64,000 nucleotides of DNA from Pseudomonas fluorescens (GCF_002022275.1 NZ_MSDF01000051.1:54856-118855), one strand, 5' to 3'. Positions 44,527 through 54,232 are shown, counted from the first letter of the stretch. Numbers and translations: made by a program. The notes: generated from the sequence alone by a model not told the origin.

Positions 44527-44679
44527 CTTGTTAAACTAAAGTAACTAATTTTTAATAAATAAACATACTGCCCGAGTAGTGGCAGTGTGACTCTATTTAT
44601 ACCGATTATCCGCATGTAACAAGACTGTTGCACTTGCCATCCAATAATCCTTCTCCCACGCCGAAACAGGAGAAAGGTC

Positions 44680-47289
44680 ATGCAGGTGAACCCGGTCGAC
44701 AGCACGCCCAAAACGGGCAACAACCCTAACTGGAACGCAGCGGTGTCCAAAGCGGTGGACAATCAGGCTGGCGACAACAGTCTCGGCCCGGATACAAAGC
44801 GGCCTCAAGGTGACTTTCGCACCGCGCAGCAAATCATCGACGACAACCCCTTGCTGAAAAACCTGGGCAACCAGAGCGGCGTGAAAGACAAACTGCGTGA
44901 GCGCGTGGGTGATTTCGAGCACGACCCGGATGCCGCCTACCGTGCGAGCCGCGTGCTGGAGCACATCGAAAAACTCGACGAAAACGGCAAACCCACGGTT
45001 AAACGCGCAGAGCTCAATGACGCCGGCAATGGCAAGATCGACGGTTTCACCAAAGGCGGCGACGCGCGCCACGGCACCGAAGCCGGGCGCCTGCAGGACT
45101 TCGGCAAGTACGGCTGGGACACACTCAAGGGTGATTTGCCGGTCAGCAAACCCAAAACCCCGCCCAAGGGCGATGCGCCCTCCAATCACCTGCCATTGCC
45201 TGGCGAAGGGCGCCCGGTGGGTGACACGCGCAGCGCACAGCAAATCATCGACGACAACCCGCTGTTGAAGAACCTCGGCAACCAAAGTGGCGTGAAAGAC
45301 AAACTGCGCGAGCGTGTCGGCGATTTCGAGCACGACCCGGACGCCGCCTGGCGCGCGGCACAGGTACTCAATTACGTGGAGAACTACGACGAAACCGGCA
45401 AGCACATTGACGGTGGCAACGTGGGCAATGGCCGCATCGACGGCTTCACCAAGGATGGCGAAGCACGCCACGGCACCGAAGCGGGGCGCCTGCAGGACTT
45501 CGGCAAATACGGTTATGACAACCTCAAGGGCCTGGACGGCAACAGCGCCGACGACCAGATCAAGGACCTCAACGCCAAGGCCACCGAAGAAGCCGTGAAG
45601 GCAGCCGGTGGCGATGCATCCAAGGTCGGCGCCGACTATTTCGTCAGTGGCAACAGCAGTGCCAGCGGCGCGGATAAAACCGCCGCAATCATCCAACTGT
45701 CCACCGGGCTGGCCAACTACAAGGCGGGTGCCGACGCCTTTGCCCACCAAGGGCCGGATGCGGCCAATGAGTGGGCCGGTGACGGCAAGTCGCCGGGCCA
45801 GCAGCGTGAAGATTTTATCAACGACGTGCAAAGCCGCATCGACAAACTCAGCAAGGACCCGGACGTCCAGCAGTTCCTCAATACCCAGGGCACCGAGCAG
45901 TTGCAGAAAACCGTGGCTGCCGACCCGGCCCTCAAAGCCGAGATGGAGCGTCGCCTCGAGGCTTCTTCCAGCACCGACGCGCTCGACAGCGCGTTTGCGG
46001 TCAAGGGCGCCAGCACCACAGATGCGCTGTCGAGCTTTATCAAATACCCGGATTTTTACGCCCAGGCCCTGGGCAAGCAGCCGGACTACAAAAAAGCCCT
46101 GGAAAACGCCCCGCAAGACATCAAGGACAAGGTCAAGGCCGAGTACGAGCGCATCACCTCCGGCAAGGAAATCAACGACCTGATCGCCAGCGGCGTGCCG
46201 GCGGACAAGGCGGTTATTCAGTCCGGGGTGAACAAGGCGGTCTACGACGCGGTGCTCGACGACAAAACCGTGCAGGCGGGCAGTGCCTCCTTCAACGACG
46301 CTGCCGCCAAACTGGGCCGCGAGGACTTGCTCAAGGGCCAGTCCATCGACGACTTTTACCGTGGCCTGGGCGTTACCGGCGCCAATGATCCGCGCCTTGA
46401 GCAGGTCATCAACGACAACATTGCCGCGTTCACCGCGCCCGGCGAAGCACCGCCAAAAACCGCTGATATCATCAGCGGTATTCGCGCGGTGGAAGACGCC
46501 ATGCGCGGCGGAGCCAAGTTCGACGACGCGATCAAGAAAGTCCAAAGCACCTGGGGCGGCAAGCTGCCCGCCGGCGTCAGTGCAACGTACAAGGCCGGGG
46601 TGATGCACGGCGTCTCCGGCGTGTTGCTGGCCGGCGCCATCGGCACGCGGATTGCCAGCGGCAAAGGCGGCAGCACCGCGCAAACGGTGGGCCAGTCATT
46701 TCAGGCGGCCGGGCTGTTTATGGAAGGCGGCGCCAAGTTCGTCCAGGACCAGTTCGACCGCACCAAACAAGGCACTTACAAGTTTGATGCTCCCAAATTT
46801 GTGAAAGACGTGGAGAACGTCGGCAAGAGCCTCGGCGGCGTCGCAGGGAACGTGCTGGGTCTGGTGACCGGGGCGATTTCCGCAAAAAACTCGGCGCAGA
46901 GTGGCGACAAGGTTGCGGCAGGCTTCCAGGGCACCTTTGCGGGCCTCAATGGCCTGTCTGCCGTGGCCGGTGCTGTCGAAGTTGCCACCTATGTGGTGCC
47001 GCGCATTACCACCGTGGCGGCAGGCGTGGCCGAAGCCGCCGGTGTCATCGGTGGCGCCGCCGGTGCATTGGCCGGTGCCGTGGGCGGGATTGCGGCGGTG
47101 GGCGGGCTGATTTACGCGATCATTGCCGACATCAAGGCCGACAATGCGCGCGCCAAGCAGCAGCAAGACTGGTACAAGGGGCTCAGCGATCAATTCAAGG
47201 GGTTCGGCATCACGCCGCCACCGCTGGATGTGATCATCGCGCCGAAAAATGGCTATGTGGATGCGGGAAATCCGAGTGTCAACTACTGA
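44680..47289 (+). CDS. HrpK-like secreted/translocator-type protein
   Basis: 869 residues, polar, no signal peptide. It resembles the HrpK domain proteins of Pseudomonas, which in plant pathogens are type III translocator/effector proteins. Residues 44-151 and 181-284 are a duplicated module starting (T/S)AQQIIDDNPLLKNLGNQSG; each copy ends with an EF-hand-like loop (NDAGNGKIDG, GGNVGNGRIDG). A long helical middle follows, then an Ala/Gly-rich hydrophobic region (about 720-835) that could insert in membranes. No type III genes or hrp box were found nearby. GGAGA precedes the ATG; a perfect terminator follows. Confidence 0.6.
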   Translation: MQVNPVDSTPKTGNNPNWNAAVSKAVDNQAGDNSLGPDTKRPQGDFRTAQQIIDDNPLLKNLGNQSGVKDKLRERVGDFEHDPDAAYRASRVLEHIEKLDENGKPTVKRAELNDAGNGKIDGFTKGGDARHGTEAGRLQDFGKYGWDTLKGDLPVSKPKTPPKGDAPSNHLPLPGEGRPVGDTRSAQQIIDDNPLLKNLGNQSGVKDKLRERVGDFEHDPDAAWRAAQVLNYVENYDETGKHIDGGNVGNGRIDGFTKDGEARHGTEAGRLQDFGKYGYDNLKGLDGNSADDQIKDLNAKATEEAVKAAGGDASKVGADYFVSGNSSASGADKTAAIIQLSTGLANYKAGADAFAHQGPDAANEWAGDGKSPGQQREDFINDVQSRIDKLSKDPDVQQFLNTQGTEQLQKTVAADPALKAEMERRLEASSSTDALDSAFAVKGASTTDALSSFIKYPDFYAQALGKQPDYKKALENAPQDIKDKVKAEYERITSGKEINDLIASGVPADKAVIQSGVNKAVYDAVLDDKTVQAGSASFNDAAAKLGREDLLKGQSIDDFYRGLGVTGANDPRLEQVINDNIAAFTAPGEAPPKTADIISGIRAVEDAMRGGAKFDDAIKKVQSTWGGKLPAGVSATYKAGVMHGVSGVLLAGAIGTRIASGKGGSTAQTVGQSFQAAGLFMEGGAKFVQDQFDRTKQGTYKFDAPKFVKDVENVGKSLGGVAGNVLGLVTGAISAKNSAQSGDKVAAGFQGTFAGLNGLSAVAGAVEVATYVVPRITTVAAGVAEAAGVIGGAAGALAGAVGGIAAVGGLIYAIIADIKADNARAKQQQDWYKGLSDQFKGFGITPPPLDVIIAPKNGYVDAGNPSVNY
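44809..45531 (+). repeat. Intragenic duplication in the HrpK-like gene
   Basis: Bases 44809-45132 and 45220-45531 encode two copies of a roughly 105-residue module with stretches of near-identical DNA, for example CAAATCATCGACGACAACCC in both. The similarity at DNA level points to a fairly recent tandem duplication or to gene conversion. Confidence 0.85.
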
Positions 47290-47299
47290 GTGATAAACA

Positions 47300-47327
47300 C
47301 CTGTGCCGGAACCCGGCACAGGTTTTC
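47300..47327 (+). terminator. Rho-independent terminator after the HrpK-like gene
   Basis: CCTGTGCCGG, loop AAC, CCGGCACAGG (10 perfect pairs) followed by TTTTC, 10 bases after the stop. Confidence 0.85.
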
Positions 47328-47333
47328 TTGCCG

Positions 47334-48764
47334 TCAGGCGCCTGCTACACCGTCGCCAACCATATCTTTCGGCACGATGATGCGGTCGTAATCCTGCTCG
47401 CTGATCTTGCCGGATTTCAGCGCGGCGGCTTTCAGGGTCGAGCCTGTCGCCTGGGCATCCTCGGCAATATGCGCCGCGTTCTGGTAGCCGATGACCGGCG
47501 ACAAGGCCGTCACCAGCATCAGGTTGTTGTCCAGATAACTCTGGATCTTTTCGCGGTTCAGCTCCGTGCCTTCCACCGAATACGTGCGGAATTTCTCGCA
47601 GCCGTCGGCCAGGATGGTCGCCGAGTGCAGGAAGTTATTGATGATGATCGGGCGCATCGCATTCAGCTCGAAGTTGCCCTGGCTGCCCGCGAAAGCAATT
47701 GCCGTGTCGTCACCGATCACCTGGATCGAGATCATCACCATGGCTTCGCACTGGGTCGGGTTGACCTTGCCGGGCATGATCGAGGAGCCCGGCTCGTTGG
47801 CCGGCAGTTGCAACTCGCCAAAGCCGCAGCGCGGGCCGGAGGCGAGCCAGCGCATGTCGTTGGCGATCTTCATCAGTGCCACGGCGGCGCCACGCAAGGC
47901 CGCGCTGGCGCGGACCATGGCGTCCAGCGAGCCTTGTGCCATGAATTTGTTCGGCGCGGTGACGAAGGGCTTGCCGGTGAGTTCGGCAATTTTTGCCGCG
48001 ATGTGTACTGAAAAACCGCTGGGTGCGTTCAAGCCGGTGCCGACGGCAGTGCCACCCAGCGCCAGTTCATAGAGCCCTTCACGGCTGTGTTCGATCTCGG
48101 CGCTGCAGCGGCGAATCTGCGCGGCCCAGCCGCTCCATTCCTGGCCCACCGACAGCGGTGTGGCGTCCTCCAGGTGCGTGCGGCCGACCTTGATCACGTC
48201 CATCCAGCCCTCGGCCTTTTTCTCGATGGTTTCGGCCAGCCGGTTCAGCTCCGGTACAAGCCGCTCATCGATCAGGGTCACGGCAGCAATGTGCATGGCG
48301 GTGGGGAAACTGTCGTTGGACGACTGGCCCATGTTCACGTCATCGTTCGGGCCCACAGGCTGCTGGCTGCCGAGGGTGCCGCCGAGCAACTGGATCGCAC
48401 GGTTGGACAGCACTTCATTGACGTTCATGTTCGACTGGGTGCCCGAGCCGGTTTGCCACACGTAGAGCGGGAAGTGCTCATCCAGCTTACCGGCGATTGC
48501 TTCATCGGCAGCCTGCACAATGGCCTCGCTTTTCCATTGCGGCAGGCGCCCGGCGCTGGCGTTGACCAGTGCACAGGCTTTTTTCACCACGCCGTAGGCG
48601 TGATACACCGCCTTGGGCATGCGGTCATTGCCGATGGAAAAGTGCTGCAGCGAGCGCTGGGTCTGCGCGCCCCAGTATTTGTCGGCGGGCACATCGACGT
48701 TGCCCATGCTGTCGAATTCACTGCGGTTGCCGGTGGCATCAAGGCCGATTGGAATGTCTGTCAT
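47334..48764 (-). CDS. fumC: Class II fumarate hydratase
   Basis: 476 residues. The family signature GSSIMPGKVNPTQCEA with the catalytic Ser is present, as are TGSGTQSNMNVNEV, GRTHLEDATPLSVGQEW and ALGGTAVGTGLNAP. The THLEDATP form and SGTQSN favour fumarase over aspartase. It interconverts fumarate and malate without an iron-sulfur cluster. It follows mqo and the ThrE-like gene on the same strand, so malate made here could be oxidised by Mqo. Confidence 0.9.
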   Translation of the reverse strand: MTDIPIGLDATGNRSEFDSMGNVDVPADKYWGAQTQRSLQHFSIGNDRMPKAVYHAYGVVKKACALVNASAGRLPQWKSEAIVQAADEAIAGKLDEHFPLYVWQTGSGTQSNMNVNEVLSNRAIQLLGGTLGSQQPVGPNDDVNMGQSSNDSFPTAMHIAAVTLIDERLVPELNRLAETIEKKAEGWMDVIKVGRTHLEDATPLSVGQEWSGWAAQIRRCSAEIEHSREGLYELALGGTAVGTGLNAPSGFSVHIAAKIAELTGKPFVTAPNKFMAQGSLDAMVRASAALRGAAVALMKIANDMRWLASGPRCGFGELQLPANEPGSSIMPGKVNPTQCEAMVMISIQVIGDDTAIAFAGSQGNFELNAMRPIIINNFLHSATILADGCEKFRTYSVEGTELNREKIQSYLDNNLMLVTALSPVIGYQNAAHIAEDAQATGSTLKAAALKSGKISEQDYDRIIVPKDMVGDGVAGA

Positions 48765-48767
48765 CTC

Positions 48768-50018
48768 TTAACCCTCAGATAAATGGCGTTCAGGTTGAAT
48801 CGCCAGCGCGAGCAACAAGCCCACGGCAATGGCGGCGCTGACGATCACGGTGGTGATGGCCAGCGAGGTGGTGTCGGCGATCAACGCCAGCGGTGAATCG
48901 GCCCCCAGAGACATCAACTGCAAACCGCCGATACCGGCGCGAAACCCATAGGAACCGGGGATCAGCGCGACGATACCGGGGAAGGCAAATGCCACCGGTG
49001 GCACTCGAAAACGCGAGGCAGCGAGCAACGCCACCAAGCCCGCAGCAAACGCACCCAGCAGCGATGCGCAGGCCAGGTCCAGCCCGAGGTGTTGCGCCAC
49101 CGTGCGAGTGCCGTGCGCCGCCATGCCGCAGAGCACGCACACCCACAGCACACGCCAGGGCACATTGAAAAACAGCGCGTAACCCAAGGCGGCAGTGGCG
49201 GCAAACAGCACGTCCTGGCCCAGCGCCAGCGAGCCTGGCCCAGTGCCCACCGGCAGGCTGTCGCCGGCAGAGGCGGCCGCGACAAACAGCGCAAAGCTGA
49301 TCACCAGTACCGTCATCGCTCCCGTGGCAATGCGCGCCAAGCCATTGCCGGGGTGGCCACTGACCAGATCGCGTACGCCATTGATCAGCGGCACACCGGG
49401 CACCAGAATCATCCCGGCCGCCGTGAGGCACAGCACCGGCGAAGCGCCCGGAAACGCGCGCAACACCAGGATGCTGCCCACGCCGCTGAGCAACGCGGTG
49501 ATAAACACGGTCGCCACGCCATTGAGCGAATAACGGCCCATCAACCGCCGCAGCACGACGCTGAGCAAACCCGCCATAAATGCCGCGAGCACCACCGACC
49601 ACTGCGCGCCGAACAGGCGTGCCAGCGAGGCTGCGGTTATGGCAATGCCCAGCGTCATGACCAGTGGGGAATGCTCCGGTCGCGCCTGCTCCACGGCATC
49701 CAGTTGCGCATCGATTGCCTGCGCTTTCAGGGTGCCCAGGCAAATGCCGTCGACCACCTGTTGCAGCGCCATCAACGTGCCCATGTCCACCGTCATTGCG
49801 CTCAGCGCATGCCCCACTTTGGTCTGGAACTGTGCTTCGGAGCCCACCGTGACCAGCAGCGCCTCAGCCGTCACCATGACCTGCACCGGGTGGCCCAGTG
49901 CGCGGGCCACGTCGGTGAGGATGCGTTGTGTGTGAGGGGTGTCGGCGCCGTGGGTCAGCAGGATTCGCCCGATGCGCGCCGTCAGATGGGCCACGCGTTC
50001 GAGTGACGCCTCAGACAT
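48768..50018 (-). CDS. ThrE-family (DUF1212) exporter
   Basis: 416 residues from the ATG at 50018, which overlaps the mqo stop by 8 bases; a longer frame adds no conserved residues. The soluble N-terminal half (about 1-115, with LLTHGADTPHTQRILTDVA and TVGSEAQFQTKV) and the C-terminal ten-helix part are those of the threonine/serine exporter family. GAIVALIPGSYGFR-like FPGIVALIPGSYGFR near 345 is typical. The position between mqo and fumC suggests a dicarboxylate, such as succinate or malate, rather than threonine, but this is inference. Confidence 0.85.
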   Translation of the reverse strand: MSEASLERVAHLTARIGRILLTHGADTPHTQRILTDVARALGHPVQVMVTAEALLVTVGSEAQFQTKVGHALSAMTVDMGTLMALQQVVDGICLGTLKAQAIDAQLDAVEQARPEHSPLVMTLGIAITAASLARLFGAQWSVVLAAFMAGLLSVVLRRLMGRYSLNGVATVFITALLSGVGSILVLRAFPGASPVLCLTAAGMILVPGVPLINGVRDLVSGHPGNGLARIATGAMTVLVISFALFVAAASAGDSLPVGTGPGSLALGQDVLFAATAALGYALFFNVPWRVLWVCVLCGMAAHGTRTVAQHLGLDLACASLLGAFAAGLVALLAASRFRVPPVAFAFPGIVALIPGSYGFRAGIGGLQLMSLGADSPLALIADTTSLAITTVIVSAAIAVGLLLALAIQPERHLSEG

Positions 50019-51510
50019 TCTGCAAGCCCAGTACCGGCGCCGTGTCGGCGCGGGAGGTGCGGCAAGCATCGCCATCGGTTTTCAAATCCATGCCATAGGT
50101 GGGAATGATGGCCTGCAAGCGTGGCAGCCACGCCTGGGGCGTGAGCTTGTCGGCAAAGCATTTTTGCAGCACTTGCAGCGAGATATGCGCGGCGGTGGAC
50201 GCGCCCGGTGAAGCTCCGAGCAGGGCCACGATGGATTTGTCCTGCGCGGCAATCAGTTCGGTGCCGAATACCAGTTGGCCGCCGCCATGGCCGGTCGGTT
50301 TGATGATCTGTACGCGCTGGCCGGCTACGGCTTCTTTCCAGTCGGCCTGGGTGGCGTTGGGGAAGAACTCCTTGAGCGAGGCGAAGCGCTCATCGGCAGT
50401 CTGGGTGACCTGGCTGATCAGGTACTTTTCCAGGTCCCAGCTGTGCACGGCCACGTCCAGCATGGGCGCAAGGTTGGCCGGGCGGATCGACTTGAACAAG
50501 TCCAGGTAGGAGCCGGATTTGAGAAACTTGCTGGAGAACCCGGCATACGGCCCGAACAACATTGAACGTTTACCGCCGATAATGCGCGTGTCCAGGTGCG
50601 GCACCGACATCGGCGGCGAACCATGGGGCGCCTTGCCATAGACCTTGGCCTGGTGACACGCGGCGACTTCTGCCACATCACAGCGCAGCCAGATGCCGCT
50701 GACGGGGAAGCCCGCGTAGCCGTGGCCCTCGGGAATACCGGACTTCTGCAACAGCTCGATGGACGCACCGCCAGCACCGATAAACACGAATTTGGCCTTT
50801 GTGATTTGCGCAGTGCCGGTCGCCAGGTCTTTCACCTTGACCAACCACTGGCCATCGTCACTGCGGCTCAGGTCAACGACTTGATGCTGGTACTGCACGG
50901 TAAAACCAGGCTGCCTGGCCAGTTGGGCGACCAGCAAGTGGGTGAGGGCGCCATAATCCACGTCGGAACCGGTGATCATGCGCGTGGCGGCGACAATTTC
51001 CTTGGGGTCACGGCCTTCCATGACCAAGGGCGCCCAGCCGGCGATGACGTGCGGGTCTTCGCTGTATTCCATGCCGTGGTAGCAATGGTGGGCCGACATG
51101 GCCTGAAAGCGCTTGCGCAGGAAGTCGCGGTTCTCTTCGCCGGTCACAAAACTCATGTGCGGGCAGGCATGAATAAACGCGGCGGGGTCGGCGATCGCGC
51201 CTTTGCGAACCAGGTAGGTCCAGAGCTGGCGGGAAATGTCGAATTCCACGTTCACTTCCAGCGCGTTGGCGATATCCACCGTGCCGTCGGGTTTGAGCGG
51301 CGTGTAGTTCAGCTCACAGTTGGCCGCATGGCCGGTACCGGCGTTGTTCCAGCCATCGGAGCTTTCCTGGGCGCAATCGTTCAGCGCCTCGTACATCGCG
51401 ATCTCAAGGCCGGGTTCCAGCTCCTTGAGCAGGGTACCAACGGTGGCGCTCATGATGCCGGCGCCGATCAGGAGTACATCAGCCGTGCGGGAAACGTTTG
51501 CTTGGGACAT
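50011..51510 (-). CDS. mqo: Malate:quinone oxidoreductase
   Basis: 499 residues from the ATG at 51510. The FAD-binding start DVLLIGAGIMSATVGTLLKELEP, YEALNDCAQESSDGWNNAGTGHAA, and late GHGGGQLVFGTELI and LLGASPGASTA are Mqo hallmarks. It oxidises malate to oxaloacetate and reduces ubiquinone at the inner membrane. Second gene of the cupin-mqo-thrE-fumC group. Pseudomonas often has more than one Mqo; I cannot tell which one this is. Confidence 0.92.
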   Translation of the reverse strand: MSQANVSRTADVLLIGAGIMSATVGTLLKELEPGLEIAMYEALNDCAQESSDGWNNAGTGHAANCELNYTPLKPDGTVDIANALEVNVEFDISRQLWTYLVRKGAIADPAAFIHACPHMSFVTGEENRDFLRKRFQAMSAHHCYHGMEYSEDPHVIAGWAPLVMEGRDPKEIVAATRMITGSDVDYGALTHLLVAQLARQPGFTVQYQHQVVDLSRSDDGQWLVKVKDLATGTAQITKAKFVFIGAGGASIELLQKSGIPEGHGYAGFPVSGIWLRCDVAEVAACHQAKVYGKAPHGSPPMSVPHLDTRIIGGKRSMLFGPYAGFSSKFLKSGSYLDLFKSIRPANLAPMLDVAVHSWDLEKYLISQVTQTADERFASLKEFFPNATQADWKEAVAGQRVQIIKPTGHGGGQLVFGTELIAAQDKSIVALLGASPGASTAAHISLQVLQKCFADKLTPQAWLPRLQAIIPTYGMDLKTDGDACRTSRADTAPVLGLQNV

Positions 51511-51533
51511 GGGGGTTACCTTCAGTAGGAAAG

Positions 51534-51920
51534 TCAGGCGTTGGCTTTGAACAGCGGGGCGGCATCCGGCGCGAGAATCGCGTAGGCGCGCAGCCACGGC
51601 TCGTCATCCACCAGTTGCCAGCTGTGGCCGCTGCCGACGGTGTCTTCGGCCAGCAAAATGTCACCCGGGGTGATGGAAAAGGTGTCGCCGCTGCGGGTCT
51701 TGAACAGCAGGGAACCGCGCAGGGTGATGACGAATTGGCGGGTTGGCGCGGTGTGAGGATCGAACGCACCGCCCGCGCGGGTTTCACGAAAGGAAATGGA
51801 TGAGGTGGCCGCCATGGCACTCAACACATCGCCGCGCTCTCCCTTGGGAAGATCGATAATGCCTTCTTCAAAAACTGAATCGCCTTGCGCGTTAGTCCAG
51901 ATACGTACACATCGGATCAT
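51534..51920 (-). CDS. Cupin-domain protein
   Basis: 128 residues. A single beta-barrel with motif FDPHTAPTRQFVITLRGSLLF and the second cupin motif PGDILLAEDTVGSGHSW; His in PHTAPTRQ and GHSW could bind a metal. It resembles small cupins found beside catabolic genes. It is the first gene of the operon with mqo, 23 bases apart. Confidence 0.85.
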   Translation of the reverse strand: MIRCVRIWTNAQGDSVFEEGIIDLPKGERGDVLSAMAATSSISFRETRAGGAFDPHTAPTRQFVITLRGSLLFKTRSGDTFSITPGDILLAEDTVGSGHSWQLVDDEPWLRAYAILAPDAAPLFKANA

Positions 51921-52369
51921 CGATTAATCTCGCTTGCGTAGAAATGAGTGGGAACTTTTAAGACGTATCGATGCGAATAAATATGCACGCCTTCGTATGG
52001 CTGAATATTTAGTCGAAGTCCTTGATGGTCGGGCTGAAACGCCCGTTTTTCCTGAAAGCAAGTGAAATAATGTAATGCTTTTACAAACAATAGGGTGTCG
52101 CTTTAAGTGTCGTCAAGCACATCTTTTTCGATACCGAGGCTATTCAGTTAACGTTCAGATATATAACGTTCCAGTGATGTAATACGTCTATACAACCGGG
52201 TGGGTAGCTAACTTGAAAGAGTGTTCACTTTTTAACAAAAGTTGAATTAAAGCTCGCTGTATAATCATTACCGGGTACGACGTACGGGCCGCGCTTTTAT
52301 TCCCGAATGCTTGGTACAGTAGGGTGAAACCCACACGGCGCTACCCTGACCGAAACGGAAGAAGCCTCC
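51921..52369. other. Gene-free AT-rich region between cupin and AraC genes
   Basis: About 450 bases of low GC with no plausible frame. It should carry the leftward promoter of the cupin-mqo-fumC operon and the rightward promoter of the AraC gene. A hairpin followed by five T at 52030-52050 is the only structured element I see. Confidence 0.5.
52030..52050 (+). terminator. Orphan terminator-like hairpin
   Basis: CGGGC, loop TGAAAC, GCCCG and TTTTT. It is short, and no rightward gene lies upstream, so it may end a small transcript or be coincidental. Confidence 0.35.
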
Positions 52370-53266
52370 ATGAACTCCACACTGCTTGACGCGGTTAGCC
52401 GATACGTCGAGGCCAATGCCGATGCAACCGGTGTGGCCCAAACGCCCGTTCCGGGTTTGACCACGATTCGTTCGACAGCGCCCAGCGGCTTGATCCATTC
52501 GATGCCCAACCCGTTGATCTGCCTGGTACTGCAAGGCACCAAACAAGTGACCCTGGGCACTGAGACTTTCACCTTTCAGGCCGGGGACTCATTGCTGATC
52601 ACTGCCGATGTGCCGACGGTGAGCCAGATCACCCAGGCCAGCCCTGAGGCGCCATACCTGTCGATCGTGCTGGACCTGGCCCCGGAGGTGATTGCCGAAC
52701 TGTCATTGCAGATGAAACTGCAAACCACGTCGGCCGCAATGCCGGTGAAAGCGGCTGAGCGCACCGACGCTGAGGTGGCGGATGCGGCGCTGCGGTTGAT
52801 GCGCATCCTGGATTTCCCGGCGTCCGGGCCGGTTCTGCACGCACAGCTGGTGCGTGAGTTGCATTACTGGTTGTTGGCCGGGCGCCATGGCGCGGCGATT
52901 CGTCAGCTTGGCTGTGTTGAAGGTCAGGCCCAGCGAGTGGCCCAGGCAGTGGCCGTGCTGCGGGCCGAGTACAAGCGGCCATTGCCGGTTGAGCAACTGG
53001 CGGCTACCGCCGGCATGAGCCCGTCATCGTTCCACCGGCATTTTCGCGCGGTCACTTCTTTGTCGCCCCTGCAATTCCAGAAAAACCTGCGCTTGATTGA
53101 GGCCCGACGAATGATGCTGGCCGAAGGCGCTTCGGCGAGCAGCGCGGCGTTCAATGTCGGGTATGAAAGCGTCTCGCAATTCAACCGTGAATACGCACGC
53201 ATGTTTGGTTTGCCACCGATCAAGGACGTCGAAGCCGTCAAGGGCTGGGCCAAAGCGTCCGCCTGA
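52370..53266 (+). CDS. AraC-family regulator
   Basis: 298 residues. The N-terminal AraC_N cupin region (NPLICLVLQGTKQVTLGTETFTFQAGDSLL) and two helix-turn-helix units (VEQLAATAGMSPSSFHRHFRAVT; SSAAFNVGYESVSQFNREYARMFG) match the YqhC-like group, several of which control aldehyde-responsive oxidoreductases. The SDR gene follows after a repeat and may be a target. Confidence 0.92.
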   Translation: MNSTLLDAVSRYVEANADATGVAQTPVPGLTTIRSTAPSGLIHSMPNPLICLVLQGTKQVTLGTETFTFQAGDSLLITADVPTVSQITQASPEAPYLSIVLDLAPEVIAELSLQMKLQTTSAAMPVKAAERTDAEVADAALRLMRILDFPASGPVLHAQLVRELHYWLLAGRHGAAIRQLGCVEGQAQRVAQAVAVLRAEYKRPLPVEQLAATAGMSPSSFHRHFRAVTSLSPLQFQKNLRLIEARRMMLAEGASASSAAFNVGYESVSQFNREYARMFGLPPIKDVEAVKGWAKASA

Positions 53267-53277
53267 CTCATCAACTT

Positions 53278-53353
53278 TTGTGGCGAGCGGGCTTCTATGG
53301 TGAACCGGCTCGCCACAGGAGCCCGCTTGCCACAACAAGCCCGCTTGCCAAAG
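53278..53353. repeat. Degenerate REP copies, GTGGCGAGCGGGCTT class
   Basis: One good GTGGCGAGCGGGCTT copy, then decayed inverted copies (CGGCTCGCCACA, AGCCCGCTTGCCA). It lies between the AraC and SDR genes. Confidence 0.7.
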
Positions 53354-53476
53354 GGGGCCGTCGCAAGCGCCCGCTTACACAGTTGGGCGGATTGGGCAAA
53401 CAACCTCCAGTTTCCGGCAACGCTCTTTGGCGGGCGGCTTCCTATCATGGCCTCACACCCACTGAGGAGTTTTGCC

Positions 53477-54232
53477 ATGACCCAGATCGCTATCGTCACC
53501 GGCGCCAGCCGTGGCCTCGGCCGCAACACCGCCTTGAGCATTGCCCGCCATGGCGGGGATGTGATCATTACCTACCAGCGCCGTGCCGAAGACGCACTGG
53601 CCGTGGTCGCCGACATCCAGGCCCTGGGCCGCAAAGCGGTGGCCTTGCAACTCGATACCGGCGATGTGACAGGCTTCGAGGCGTTCGCCACCGCCTTGCG
53701 CTCGGTGCTGCGCGATACCTGGCAGCGTGACAGCTTTGACCACCTGGTGAACAACGCTGGCCATGGCGACCACGCGCTGATCGACCAGACGACCGAAGCG
53801 CAGTTCGACGGGCTGGTGAACGTACACTTCAAGGGTGTGTATTTCCTGACTCAGGCCCTGCTGCCGCTGATTGCCGACGGTGGGCGTATCGTCAACCTGT
53901 CGAGCGGGCTCACCCGCGTGTCCTTCCCGGGCTACGCTGCTTATGCCGCGGTGAAGGCGGCGGTTGAAGTGTTGTCGATCTACATGGCCAAGGAATTCGG
54001 CAGCCGCGCGATTGCCGTCAACACCGTGGCGCCCGGCGCGATCGAGACGGATTTTGGCGGCGGCGCGGTACGCGACAACCCCGAAGTGAACAAGATCTTT
54101 GCCGACATGACTGCCCTGGGACGCGCCGGTGTGCCAGACGATATCGGCCCGATGATCGCCAACTTGCTGTCCGAAGACAACCGCTGGGTCAACGCGCAAC
54201 GTATTGAAGTGTCCGGCGGCCAGGGCATCTGA
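53477..54232 (+). CDS. Short-chain dehydrogenase/reductase
   Basis: 251 residues from the ATG at 53477 (GAGGAG upstream). TGASRGLGRN is the NAD(P)-binding glycine motif, NNAGHGDH is the usual NAG, and YAAYAAVKAAVE gives the catalytic Tyr and Lys with Ser at LSSGL. A classical SDR of unknown substrate. Confidence 0.92.
   Translation: MTQIAIVTGASRGLGRNTALSIARHGGDVIITYQRRAEDALAVVADIQALGRKAVALQLDTGDVTGFEAFATALRSVLRDTWQRDSFDHLVNNAGHGDHALIDQTTEAQFDGLVNVHFKGVYFLTQALLPLIADGGRIVNLSSGLTRVSFPGYAAYAAVKAAVEVLSIYMAKEFGSRAIAVNTVAPGAIETDFGGGAVRDNPEVNKIFADMTALGRAGVPDDIGPMIANLLSEDNRWVNAQRIEVSGGQGI

Noticed and set aside
44400..44680. hrp box before the HrpK-like gene
   Set aside because: I looked for GGAAC followed by CCAC at the proper distance and found none.
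44593..46683. 696-codon frame antisense to the HrpK-like gene
   Set aside because: It mirrors the duplicated module on the other strand. The + strand has a ribosome site, repeats and a perfect terminator.
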